A stretch of DNA of 64,000 nucleotides, taken from contig NC_053489.1 in the NCBI RefSeq assembly GCF_905171775.1, positions 592,265,844-592,329,843 of the forward strand, written 5' to 3'. Origin of the DNA: Rana temporaria. Taxonomy: Eukaryota > Chordata > Amphibia > Anura > Ranidae. The notes under the pieces were generated by a model. The model was not told where the DNA came from and ran no database searches. It saw only the letters and a program-made list of their open reading frames with translations. The position numbers and the translations under genes are program-made. Shown one piece after another: positions 21,389 through 32,838 of this stretch (its first letter is position 1; each line of letters starts with the position of its first letter).

Positions 21389-22078
21389 ATGTTTAGTGCA
21401 CCCTTCTTCAATAAACCTTCAATGTTCATTGAATCGGCTTGCATAGTGCGAATTGTGCGGCCCACATAGTAGAGCTGGCACAGATACTTTAGGCAGTACA
21501 CTACAAACTGTGCTGCATACAGTATGATAAACTGATTTATTGTATGGACTTTTCCATTTTTACCATGAAAGTTTTTGTGTGCATGATGAACATAGGCACA
21601 AGCTTTTAATTTTGTTTTTTTATACTTGAAGGAGCCCTGAATATCAAAAAAGATGGGGATATTACTAATACTGGGTATCAACTCATAACTTTGCTTGGTG
21701 CAATATGGTTTTTGATGTTAGTAGCCCTCCTTAAAACTGTGCTAGGCTTCTGAGGAAGTACAGTGTATTTCTCAAAGCTGAATCTTGAAGCAAAATAGGC
21801 CAATCTTTTCTCAGAGCACCCTTTCTAGCCCAATGCTGATCATTATAACTTGTAGTAAACTTACTGGAAGTTTACTTACTTCCTGTACCCTTTCATATCT
21901 AATAAAAGCTTCCTGGATATGCCTGCTCTCAAACTTTCTCAAATAATAACCTTGCCTTAGATTATGTTTTTGTGTGGTATATTGCACTTCCAGCTATCTA
22001 GATAGCAAATTTTCTGATGTAAATAAGAGTTGCCAACAGTCTCTTAAAAAAATAGTTTTTCACTCAATATTGCCCTCT
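21389..22078 (-). pseudogene. Penelope linker and N-terminal half of the GIY-YIG domain
   Basis: Minus-strand reading at about 21515-21430 gives VVYCLKYLCQLYYVGRTIRT, matching the VVY...CxC..YVGxT signature of the Penelope endonuclease, followed by a frameshifted LNEHRR-like segment. 21560-22078 is the connector; frames are broken. The spacing to the C-terminal part is normal once the MITE is removed. Confidence 0.8.
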
Positions 22079-22930
22079 TCACCCCATGATAGAAATAGAT
22101 CTAAAAATATATATATTATTGGGGTCTGTAAATTTTATGTTGAAAGGGCTGCCATTACAATAATCCACAAAACTAGAAACAGTTCCTGGAGGACCTTCTC
22201 GTATAAAAATTACATCATCAATGTACCTTCCATAATGGATTTGATGTTTATGATATAGGATCCCTTTCCAGATAAATTGTTCCTTCCTAACATGGCACAA
22301 AATGTGTGCCCATAGCTGTATCCGATTTTTGTAAATAATATGTATCTAAAAACTGGAAATAGTTTATGCTCTAATGCAAATTTTGCACAATTACTAATAA
22401 AAAAGGCTTTATGGGGAGCAAGTATTCTGTTGCAAATACAAAGTAATTAAGAAACTCTATACCTGCTTCATGTGGAATGGACGTGTACAAGGAGCACACG
22501 TCCAGTGAAAGCCATACATAATAGAGAGGCAACATGTAATGTTGTATATGTCCTAAAACCTGAGATAAATCCTAAGTATGCTGAGAGGGCAGTAACAATA
22601 GGCTGGAGGAAATAGTCCACATACTGTGAGATCCTACTAGTAAGTGCATCCATATTTGCAATAATTGGGCAGCCTGGTGGACAGAATACATTTTTGTGCA
22701 CCTTGGGGATGTGATAAAAATAAGGTGACTTGTAATATTCTCTAATGAGAAATACTTTTCAGTCTTACTTATTACCCCCAATGTATATGCCTCATCAATT
22801 GGAGTATCATGTTTATCTCTGAAAACAGGTAATGGTTCTGCTGTTAATTTATCATAGGTATTAGGGTCAGACAGTAATCTAAATGCCTCTTTGAGGTAAT
22901 CTGCCCTATTTTGGGTAACCACTCCTACTC
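22079..22930 (-). pseudogene. Penelope reverse transcriptase
   Basis: Minus-strand order: GVVTQNRADYLKEAFRLLSD (near 22925-22865), PIDEAYTLGVISKTEK, then PPGCPIIANMDALTSRISQYVDYFLQP (near 22690-22605, the PPGRPIVxG-like block), and finally RYIDDVIFI with the catalytic Asp pair at 22219-22214, followed by FNIKFT. Stops and frameshifts separate the blocks. Telomerase-related RT of Penelope type. Confidence 0.85.
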
Positions 22931-22934
22931 CTGT

Positions 22935-23262
22935 TAGCCAACCTAATAATGATAATGGACACAGTGAGGCATGCAGATGGACACAGTGAGGCTGCAAAGG
23001 TGCACAGTGAGGCTGAGACATGCAGATGGACACAGTGAGACGGCAAATGGGCAGATTGAAGCGGCAAATTGGCACAGTGAAGCTACAAATGGGCAGAGTG
23101 ATGCTGCAGATGGGCATTATTGACCCTCTTTGCCACTAACAGTAGCTGCTGCATTTCTCACCCTAGGCTTATACTTCAATACGTTTTCCCATTTTTTTTT
23201 GTGGTAAAATTAGGTGCCCCGCCTTATATTCGGGTCGGCCTATACTCGAGTAAATACGGTAG
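22935..23262. repeat. Insertion with 23-bp-type minisatellite inside the Penelope RT
   Basis: 22935-23120 is a degenerate array of units like CAGTGAGGCTGCAAATGGGC. It is followed by TTATACT-AATACG and TATTCGGGTCGGCCTATACT-type strings ending in AAATACGGTA. It separates LALENLEKN from GVVTQNRAD in the RT, a place where family members carry an uninterrupted segment. Related array at 62975-63310. Confidence 0.7.
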
Positions 23263-23264
23263 CT

Positions 23265-23600
23265 ATTTTTCTCTAAATTCTCTAAGGCTAATATTTTAAC
23301 TGAACTAAGGATATATTGTTTACCAGACATAGAATTAGTACATAAAAATAATTGGACAGCCTGGTGAACAGGATACATTTTTTTGCGCCCCTTGGGAACG
23401 TGATAAAAATAAGGTGACTTGTAATATTCTCTAACGAGAAATACTTTTTCAGTCTTACTTATCACTCCCAATTTATATGCTTCATCTCTTGGAGTATCAT
23501 GTTTATCTCTGAAAACAGGTAACGGGTCTGCTGTTAATTTCTCATAGGTATTAGGGTCAGACAGTAATCTAAATGTACATAATTCTACAAAATCTTAAAA
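23265..23600 (-). pseudogene. Upstream RT segment joined to a partial duplicate of the RT
   Basis: 23265-23335 encodes MSGKQYILSSVKILALENLE, which belongs just before the insertion. 23337-23580 repeats 22660-22885 (about 90 percent alike) and stops abruptly. So a second, truncated copy of the same RT stretch lies upstream in the same orientation, a tandem partial duplication of a sort common for Penelope elements. Confidence 0.75.
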
Positions 23601-23639
23601 TACCATAGAGTGGAATATTTCAATGTACTCACTCCTGGC

Positions 23640-25820
23640 ATGGTGGGGTTAAAAAAGGCATTTAGGCCTTGGAGCCTACGGCTGAGCTGTCCCTTGGCTG
23701 ACGAGAGGAAGGATAGATGTCCACAGCATGATGTCTTTGCATTTGATGACATGCCTGACATATACCTACAATTGTGAGTGCAACTTTACTTGTTTTTTAC
23801 TAAAGGTTACTGAACTCTAAGCCTTTTTCCCCTTTTCACTCTCTATTTTTGTGTCTTTTAAGGCTCAAACCATACAATTTAACTGATCCAGTAAGGCTGC
23901 CCTATAGTAATCTTGCAATTAACCAGTTAAAGGGATAATAAACCTAAAAATCAGGTTTAACCCTGCAAGAATCACCCTGCTTCAATTCATATCCTTCTCT
24001 GTTCCAAGTCTTTTAGCTACTCAAATACCTTAACCATAAACTCCTGCTTCACTTTACACAACATTACTTAACTTTATGGTTCATTAATAAATGACACTTT
24101 TCAGTCATCTCAGCATCACTTGCAGTATTGAGCAGTACGAGTGCTGGTCCCATTCCATTATTCCATTACCATTTGAGCTGTGTTGGTTATAGAGAACACT
24201 ACGGTCAGAACTATGTCACTTATCTCTCTCTTTCTATTCAATTTATAAAAATTTATAGTGCAAAAAAACAAAAAGTATCCAGACATCAATTACCTTGTTA
24301 TTTTAAAAAAATATAGACCTAGCTAGTACAGTGTTTTATGAAAATAAATAAATAAATACTGCCCTATTTTGTCTCAGCATGACAATATCACCCTAAACAC
24401 TTTATGCAGTTTCTTTTATTTTGAGTTTTGCGTCCCTTTGGTACACACCAATTCTCCTGTTTCTACATCTGGAAACTCTGAAAACTGACATGTACTGTAT
24501 ATTATAGGATAGACAGAGTACTCCCCTCTTTTTGTCTCATTGTCTCCCTTTCTCTTTCCCCTCCTTCTGTCTTTTTACTCATGTTATCCTCCCTGTCTTT
24601 ATTCTATTTAAAAAATGACTACACTGTGTATGAGCAGAGAAGTCCGAGCAATGAAGCATAGAGAAGTGGGCTTGTCTTGGTGGAGAATATGTGATTGGGG
24701 TAGTAGATCAAATAAGGTGAAGTCTCATTCCCTTCATTAGGAATGGGGCACATCTGCAAGGAACATAAGCAGCACAAAATACTAGAGTGTAATACAAAAA
24801 TTGTATTGTAATACTAATATATTACATCATACATAATACTTGTCTTAACAGTCTGTGTTTCTTTATAATACCAAGCAACCAGGCCCTGCACTGAAAAATG
24901 ACAATTGAAGAATGAAAATGTGAATATAATTGTTGGATAAGGGCCATAAGTACACATACAAGATACTTTAATAAATAAAGCCCATTTCATTTGATGTGCA
25001 AGTAACTGGTACAGATAGGTGGTATAAATGTCACTTTACAAACTATGCATGTTAAAAAAAAAATGTTTTTTTAGTTTTGCACCCTTTACAGGTTTCATGT
25101 ATATCAAGCAATTACTGATATTGGTATTAGATACTGATGCTGGAAATTACTATTTGCCTGAATAGAAGATTTTGATATTAACATCTTGAACTCATTACTC
25201 AGGTGACAGTAATGCAATTGTGTCTCTTTAATTATTTCAAATGAAAGAACAGGTCAATACAATTTTAAAGCTTGCAGACAGAAAAGTAGCAACATAATTA
25301 ATGAGAGGTAGCTGTTAAATTAAATATTTATATACATTCATAAACACATACCGTGTTGTTAATTGATAAAGTGCAGTTTAATCAATGTATGTTTTCATAA
25401 GATGACCAAATTAAAAGTCACACACTACTAAACACTTTTATTTTATTGCCTTTTCAAATGGATCACATAATCCTGCCTGAATACCATCACAGCGATACCT
25501 AACGTGTCCCCATTACAATATATGGCTGTAGATTAAAATATTTTCCAAATATTAATGAGGTAGTAACCAGATTAACAGTCATTACTGCCAGACTGACTTT
25601 AGGTTATCTATGCAATATGGCCCACTCTATTAGATTGGATTAGATCAGATCAGATTGTTTATTATAATTGTATTCACTATGATACGATTTTATATGGTAG
25701 CTCTGACAAAAGCATAAAATACATATATACATGTCCACACATACATATAAGGTATAAGGTATATGCACCAATAGATACAAACATTACATGCCAAAAAAAT
25801 TTAAGAAATAGCCAGTGCAG
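23640..25820. other. Mostly unique AT-rich DNA
   Basis: 23640-23835 is shared with 3660-3850. Beyond that I see no gene, no inverted repeat and no tandem array; only short frames. It is the longest apparently unassigned stretch in the window. Confidence 0.5.
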
Positions 25821-25824
25821 TTAA

Positions 25825-26774
25825 CCACTTCAGCCCCGGACCAATTTGATGGTCAATGACCGGGCCACTTTTCGGCACTGCGTCGCTTTAACTGACAATT
25901 GCGCGGTCGTGCGACGTGGCTCAAAATTGGCGTCCTTTTTTTCCCACAAATAGAGCTTTCTTTTGGTAGTATTTGATCACCTCTGCGGTTTTTATTCTGT
26001 GCGCTATAAACAAAAATAGAGCGATAATTTTGAAAAAAATTCAATATTTTTAACTTTTTGCTATAATAAATATCCCCCGAAAATATATATATATAAAAAA
26101 AATTTCCTCAGTTTAGGCCGATACGTATTCTTCTACATATTTTTCGCTAACAAAAAACACAATAAGCATTTATTGATTGGTTTGTGCAAAAATTATAACG
26201 TCTACAAAATAGGGGATAGTTTTATGGCATTTTTATTAATATTTTTTTTTTAAACTAGTAATGGCGGCGATCAGTGATTTGTATTGGTACTGCGACCTTA
26301 TGGCGGACACTTCGGACACTTTTGATACATTTTTGGGACCATTGGCGTTTTTATAGCGATCAGTGCTATAAAAATGCATTGATTACTGTAAAAATGCCAC
26401 TGACAGGGAAGGGTTTACTACTAGGGGGCGAGGAAGGGGTTAATCATGTTCCCTAGGTGTGTTCTAACTGAAGGAGGGAGGGACTAACTAGGGGAAATGA
26501 CAGATCGCTGTTCATACATTGTATGAACAGACAATCAGTAATTTCTCCCCCTGACAGGACTGGGAACTGTGTGTTTACACACACAGCTCCCGGTTCTCGC
26601 TCTGTAACGAGCGATCGCGGGTGCCCGGCGGTGATCGTGCCCGCCAGGCACGTGCATCAGGACCAGGGGTACGTGCCCCTAATGGCTGGAATGAGAAATG
26701 ACGTAAAGCTACATGATTTCACGCAGCCGAGAGGACGTGCCGCCGTATTACTGCGTCGGCTGGTCGGCTAGTGG
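25825..26774. mobile_element. TTAA-flanked piggyBac-like MITE, 950 bp
   Basis: TTAA at 25821-25824 and 26775-26778; ends CCACTTCAGCCCCGG and GGTCGGCTAGTGG. Same family as 1-377 and, in opposite orientation, 44854-45831. The interior includes ACAATTGCGCGGTCGTGCG and GGCGGACACTTCGG blocks. Non-coding. Confidence 0.9.
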
Positions 26775-26778
26775 TTAA

Positions 26779-27030
26779 TACAAATGTAATCCAATTTTTA
26801 CAAAAAGTAAGAAAAACGATAGCAATACAATAACTGCATATAAAAGATAAAACACAGAAAATGTACATGAATAATACAGCTCTGGAAACTTGAACTTCAT
26901 GCTTTTTGCTGATGGAAGTTTATTAACTAAAGGGAAATCTGTAAAGCTGTTCACTTTGCAAGGGCAGTTGCACTTTGTAAGGGCATTGTTTCCAATGCTT
27001 AGCGAATGAAGCTATGCTGAATTCCATTAT
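26779..27030. other. Flank with fragment of a TTTACTAAAGG-type repeat
   Basis: 26925-27000 (ATTAACTAAAGGGAAATCTG, CACTTTGCAAGGGCAGTTGC) resembles the MITE at 36701-36992 in content and order. Otherwise nothing. Confidence 0.45.
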
Positions 27031-28245
27031 CTAACCACTTGCTTTCCAGCCTATTGTCAAAATACGTCCTGTTTTTAAAGATGGATATCTCAGTAACGGC
27101 AGCAGCTGCTGCCACAACTGAGGTATCCATCTTTAGTGCCGACGGTCCTGTACACGATAACGGCGGTCTCCGCGGCGAATTCGCCGCGAGATCTCCGTTA
27201 TCGGTGGCGGGAGAGGGGCCCCCCCCCTCCCGCCGCTGTCCCGCGCCCTCCGCCGCTTACCGGAGCCGTCGGTAGCGGCGGAGGGGATCACGACCATCCG
27301 GCAGCTGAGCGGGGATGAGACTGAAGGAAAAATCTCCTTCGCCCGTCCCCCATAGCTCTGCTGGGCGGAAGTGACTTCAAAACGTCATTCCCGCCCAGCC
27401 TCTTAAAGAGACATTTTTTTTTTTTTGTCATTTGAAAAAATGACATTTCCAATTTTTTTTTTTTTTTTTTTGCATTTAAGCCCAAATATGAGATCTGAGG
27501 TCTTTTTGACCCCAGATCTCATATTTAAGAGGACCTGTCATTATTTTTTCTATTACAAGGGATGTTTACATTCCTTGTAATAGGAATAAAAGTGATCATT
27601 TTTTTTATTTTTTTTATTTCAGTGTTAAAAATTGTAAAATAACTAAAAATAAATGCGAAAAGCAAAAAAAAATTTTTTTAAAGCGCCCCGTCCCGACGAG
27701 CTCGCGCGTAGAAGCGAACGTATACGCGAGTAGCGCCGACATATGAAACCGGTATTCAAACCACACAAGTGAGGTATCGCCGCGATCGTTTGAGCGAGAG
27801 CAATAATTTTAGCCTTAGGCCTACTCTGTAACTCAAAAAATGCAACCTGTAGAATTTTTTAAACGTCGCCTATCAAGATTTTTAAGGGTAAAAGTTTGAC
27901 GCCATGCCACGAGCGGGCGCAATTTTTAAGCGTGACATGTTGGGTATCATTTTACTCGGCGTAACATTATCTTTCACAATATATAAAAAAATTGGCCCAA
28001 ATTTATTGTTGTGTTATTTTTTAATTTAAAAAAGTGAATTTTTTCCAAAAAAAGTGCGCTTGTAAGACCGCTGCGCAAATACGGTGTGACAAAAAGTATT
28101 GCAATGACTGCCATTTTATTCTCTAGGGTGTTAGAAAAAAATATATATATAATGTTTGGGGGTTTTAAGTAATATTCTAGCAAAAAAAACTGTTTTAGTC
28201 TCGTAAACACTGAATCTGAAAAACAGGCTTAGTAACGAAGTGGCT
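27031..28245. mobile_element. Large non-coding repeat with CTAACCACTT ends
   Basis: Ends CTAACCACTTGC and GAAGTGGCTAA are inverted; flanks are ATTAT-like at both sides. The interior has an inverted pair (TGGATATCTCAG / CTGAGGTATCCA), a GC-rich segment (27180-27290), poly-T tracts (27410-27470) and an inverted ATGAGATCTGAGGTC pair. No coding frame with a domain. The ends resemble those of the TTAACCACTT family. Confidence 0.65.
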
Positions 28246-28572
28246 AATTATGTGCAAGCAAAAAATAAATTTCACCACATTCACCAACCTAAACATCAGA
28301 TCAAGGGAGCACACATTTTTGGAGAAAGAGGAGTGGGTTAGGCTGGTCAGGGCAATGAGGGGAAAAAATACAGTAGTGCACTTTGTAGAAGCAACCACCT
28401 GGGAAAGTATTATGTCTCTCCTGAGTACTACTCCTAATGGTACTAATGCGCTTGATAAAAAGTTCCTTCATAAATGCTTTTTAGGGAGTCCCGTAAGACA
28501 CCATGAGGAACAGAGGCTGTATTTACTGCGATAAAATGAGAAAGATCATATTCCAGTGATGTATGGGGGGGA
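28246..28572. other. Unassigned DNA with an 95-codon open frame
   Basis: A plus-strand frame runs from 28250 to 28534. I recognise no domain, and it lacks repeats or features that would support coding. It could be a retroelement fragment. Confidence 0.3.
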
Positions 28573-28576
28573 TTAA

Positions 28577-29048
28577 AGTGTTACTAAACCCAGGGCCCTG
28601 CATTAACTATATCTGGTTTCCCACAGTACACAGAACATGGAAATGCAAATATTTTCATAAATATTAACGGGTAAATACCTTTTCCCAGTAGCAAGATAAA
28701 GCAGTCTTGTGACTTCAGTCAGTGTCTGGTTAAATCTTGTAGGGGGAGTTTGCATTCTCCTCTGACTGTCATATGAGGCTGCAGGACCCCTGACCCTCTG
28801 TCTGGACAGTGCTAATTGGCGCTGTGCTAATCACATGCACACTCCCAAGATAAAAGAAAAAAAAACGCTCTAGCAATAAACACCAAACTGAGCATGTGCA
28901 GAGTGACTCCAAAGGACAGAATCAAACAGGATCAAACAGCCCTTTTACACAATGTGGAGGATCAACCTCTTAGGTTCCACTGTGAGTATAACAAGCATAA
29001 GTTACTGCATGTACAGACTGATTTTACGTTCGTTAGTTTAGTAACACT
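28577..29048. mobile_element. TTAA-flanked MITE
   Basis: TTAA at 28573-28576 and 29049-29052; ends AGTGTTACTAAAC and GTTTAGTAACACT are perfect inverted complements. Non-coding interior. Confidence 0.92.
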
Positions 29049-29052
29049 TTAA

Positions 29053-29457
29053 GTTACAACCAGAATGGATTGAAACATCAAATTCCAGGTGATACCTTTG
29101 GGCCTATATGTACAGTTACAAGTATCAAGGAATTATCAGAAATCAGACTGTTACAACCCGATATAGGCTTGCAAAGAGCAAGCACCTGCACATATAAAAG
29201 AAGGGATCTTTATTGGCTATTCTCTCACTTACTGTGTATTTCCAACAAGGCAGAAACTCATAATAGTTATTTTAAAAAGTGTGTTTCACCACCCTCAATG
29301 ACCCTGAGCTTATCCCTGTAGTTTAACAATCTTGTAACAATCTTGTTAAAAGAGGCCCGAACGAGTTTCCAAGAGAAGGGAGGTGGGAGGAAGGTGCCCT
29401 CCCCACCACAAACATGGGAGACAACCTGTTGATAAACTAATTTAATGTCAGATTGCA
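29053..29457. other. Unassigned DNA between two TTAA MITEs
   Basis: No gene or repeat recognised. It is contiguous with 28246-28572 once the MITE is removed. Confidence 0.45.
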
Positions 29458-29461
29458 TTAA

Positions 29462-29875
29462 AGTGAAGGTGCACCCATTTTTTTTTAAAAAGCCAGCAGC
29501 TACTAATAGTGCAGCTGCTGACTTTTAAAAAATGGACGCTTACCTGTGCAGCACGCCGGCAATGTCGGCAGCCTAGGCCGAGCAATCACTCGTCCCTCGG
29601 ATGCTGCCACCTCCATCCTCGGTGGGGGAATCAGGAAGTGAAACGTTGCGGCGCGCGGTGCATTGTAACTGGTCCCCGCTCTCTCTTGTGTGTTTCCCAG
29701 AAGACAGCGGATTGGGGACGGCAAGTGGCGTGGCTCCCATGGAAGTCTATGCCCGGAAGTGGGTGCAAATTACTGTCTTAGACAGATATCTGCACCCCCT
29801 CCCCCTGAAAGGTGCCAAATGTGGGGGGGGAGGGTTCCGAAAAGTGGAAGTTCCATTTTTGGGTGGAACTCCGCT
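29462..29875. mobile_element. TTAA-flanked MITE with GTGGAACTCCGCTTTAA end
   Basis: TTAA at 29458-29461 and 29876-29879. The ends are only weakly inverted (AGTGAAGGTGCACCC against GGGTGGAACTCCGCT). Inner hairpin AGCAGCTACT/AGTGCAGCTGCT near 29497-29522. GC-rich, non-coding. Confidence 0.75.
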
Positions 29876-29879
29876 TTAA

Positions 29880-31235
29880 GAAGGTAAGGTCTTCAGGTTC
29901 CCCAGCTCAGCCTTCTAAGGCCATTGCTCTCTCCCTGACCTTCTGTAGATCATGTCTGAAAAAAGAATCATCTGCTTTCCTGCTCTAAGCTTGCTCTGTG
30001 AGAGTAGAAAGAAATGATTTACACAGCAGAACCACAGAATACACATCCCTATTTATTGTTTGGACAGTTCACCCTTAGAATGTAAAGGCCCATCATGATC
30101 ATGCCCACTGCAGTAGACCTACCAATGGGAGATTGCTCAGCATTAAATCTGTAGCTGAGCTGAGATCTCGCATGGAGGCAGAATAGAAGGGGTGACTGTG
30201 TGCTGGGCAAAGCCATTCAAGTGAACTGCAGCCTCTTTGGCTTTATCCTTTACAGGCTTGCTTGGTATCTGCAGAGTGGACTGAGAACTTCTGCCATCTT
30301 GCAGGTTAGGGCAGTAAACTATTGCTTTAACCTTTTTCTTCCTCATGGCCTAAGAGGGCAGCACCCTTTCCAACCCAGTCTCAAGGGATCTCACGGGATA
30401 CAAACAGGAAATCACGGGATACAAAGGATATGAAGTTAGAATTCTCAACTGCTTGTCTGCTCACATGAGTCCACAGGCTATGCCCATAATAATTGTATTT
30501 TACATATGCACTACAATTTTACATTTTCTTCACAGTTTGGCAGAAGAAAACCCAGGAACTCACTGCATTACACTCTGTACGAGTAGCACTAAAAAAAACA
30601 TAACATTTTCTTTAATAGATGATGAGGAATATTTTGGAGAAGAAGATGACAGAAATACAATTATTAACTCCACATGAATTCTTAAGTCTGACTTACATGA
30701 GAATTAAATTTGTAAATGACCAAACCATCAAAAGATCTTTCTCTTATCTTGCATTCAGTGCATTTCCTCTGGTGATTCCATAGCCTTTAAGCCATTGTAG
30801 CGTAGTATCGGTTTGGTCTTTGGAAATCAACACCCGTGATAAATGTCAATTTCTGTTAGATTCATCTATCATCATGTACAATATTTCTACATCTATAACA
30901 CGTTTGGGGGCTTACATTTGAGAAGGAAAAGTGTTCATTACATTAGCCTTCTCTGCTTGTATATGACAAATTGCAGGTATCCTCTACTTTAGGACAGTGC
31001 ATTCATTTTAATGCACATGTAGCACTAAACCTATAGGACCTGCTGGATAGGATGGGTCCTCTGCTCTTTGCCTCGATCTTCTTAAGAACCTCAGCCTCTC
31101 TGACACACCAGGCTGAGTGTACAAACAAACAGTATCACAGGAAATCAAAGAAAACCAGCACCAAACCAGGTAGTAAAGGCAAACTTAATACATTGCCACC
31201 CAATATGGTTGGTAACTAGGCATGCATAAAATTGA
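29880..31235. other. Mostly unique DNA; holds one inverted duplicate of 37592-37800
   Basis: 30866-31085 is the near reverse complement of 37592-37800. A frame at 30453-30677 ends in an acidic tail after a splice-acceptor-like TTTTCTTCACAG, but nothing else supports an exon. No other features. Confidence 0.5.
30866..31085. repeat. Dispersed repeat, inverted copy of 37592-37800
   Basis: Landmarks in this copy: TTGAGAAGGAAAAGTGTTC, CTTGTATATGACAAATTGCA, GCACATGTAGCACTA, CTGCTGGATAGGATGGG. All recur reversed and complemented at 37592-37800, with about 10 percent differences and small indels. Confidence 0.85.
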
Positions 31236-31630
31236 TTAACAATGGTAATAACTAGGCATGGTCCCGATGTTCGAGTCGAACGTAAGTTTAACTTGAACAT
31301 TGGGTGTTCGGTTGCTTGCAAACGAATTTAACATATGGGACTTTGTGGCAAATTTGAGCGCCCCATAATGCACTGCGAGATTGCAGTGCATTGACGGCTG
31401 CTGATTGGCCAAAGCATGCACCTGACCTGCATGCTTTGGCAAATCACAGCGTGATCTGCTGTGAGAGCCATGATTGGCCAAAGGCAAGGTGCATTTGGCC
31501 AATCATGGCTCAGGGGGCTAAGCCCATGCCCCACACTATATAAGGCTATTTACCCGGTGGCCATGTATAGTGTGATAATAAAGTGGAGAGGAGAACTTGA
31601 GCTAGTTAGGCAGGTTAGTTAGTGTCGTGC
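31236..31630 (+). repeat. Repeat with TATA-box-like core
   Basis: Contains inverted words GCATGCACCTGACCTGCATGC and ATTGGCCAA in several copies, then CCACACTATATAAGGC (TATA at about 31536-31544) followed by a purine-rich leader. It looks like an LTR-type or gene-derived promoter module that has spread. No second copy in this window, so the identity as a repeat is by recollection only. Confidence 0.4.
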
Positions 31631-31634
31631 AGGC

Positions 31635-31832
<198 letters not shown>

Positions 31833-32838
31833 ATATATATATAATGCAGGCAATGTATTAATTAGTGTGTAGTATATACAGTATCTCACAAACGTGAGTA
31901 CACCCCTCACATTTTTGTAAATATTTTATTATATCTTTACCATGTGACAACACTGAAGAAAGGACACTTTGCTACGATGTCTTATATTGGTCACTGTAAG
32001 TTCAACATGGCTCCTCATGGCAAAGAACTCTCTACATAAAGATGGCCTAGGCTTTAAGAAAATTGCCAGGACCCTGAAACTGAGCTGCAGCATGGTGGCT
32101 AAGACCATACAGAGGTTTAACAGGACAGGTTCCACTCAGAACAGGCCTCGCCATGGTTGACCAAAGAAGTTGAGTGCACATGCTCAGCGTTATATCCAGA
32201 GGTGGTCTTTGGGAAATAGACGTATGAGTGCTGCCAGAATTGCTGCAGAGGTTGAAGGGGTGGGGGATCAGCCTGTCAGTGCTCAGACCATACGCCACAC
32301 ACTGCATCAAACTGGTCTGCATGGCTGTCCTCCCAGAAGGAAGCCTCTTCTAAAGATGATGCACAAGAAAGCCCGCAAACACTTTGCTGAAGAACAGCAG
32401 ACTAAGGGCATGGATTACTGGAACCATGTCCTGTGGTCTGATGAGATAAAGGTATTTGGTTCAGATTGTGCCAAGCGTGTGTGGTGGTAACCAGGTGAGG
32501 AGTACAAAGACAAGTGTGTCTTGCCTACAGTTAAGCATTGTGGTGGGAGCGTCATGGTCTGGGGCTGCAAGAGTGCTGCCATCACTGGGGAGCAACAGTT
32601 CATTGAGGGAACCATGAATGCCAACATGTACTATTATATACTGAAGCAGAGCATGATCCCCTTTCTTCAGAGACTGGGCTGCAGGGCAGTATTCCAACAT
32701 GATAACGACTCCAAACACACCTCTAAGACAACCACTGCCTTACTAAAGAAGCTGAGGGTAAAGGTGATGGACTGGCTAAGCATGTCTCCAGGCCAAAACC
32801 CTATTGAACATCTTTGGGGCATCCTCAAACGGAAGGTA

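Larger units (their letters stand above)
19862..23600 (-). mobile_element. Penelope-like retroelement (EN+), decayed and nested
   Basis: Minus-strand pieces give, in order, a reverse-transcriptase domain (23320-22079) and a GIY-YIG-type endonuclease ending at a natural stop codon (20151-20149), followed by an AT-rich 3' region to at least 19862. Penelope-like elements combine exactly these two domains. Three foreign elements split it (20184-20522, 20702-21385, about 22935-23262), and a fourth (17999-19861) lies in or next to its 3' tail. Confidence 0.85.

Noticed and set aside
28250..28534. 95-codon frame as a possible gene
   Set aside because: No domain or supporting context; listed only as unassigned DNA.
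30453..30677. Possible exon with an acidic tail after a splice-acceptor-like motif
   Set aside because: No recognisable protein similarity, no donor or neighbouring exon found, and it starts in non-coding looking sequence.
31236..31630. Proviral LTR
   Set aside because: No TG..CA ends, no second copy, no primer site or viral genes nearby.
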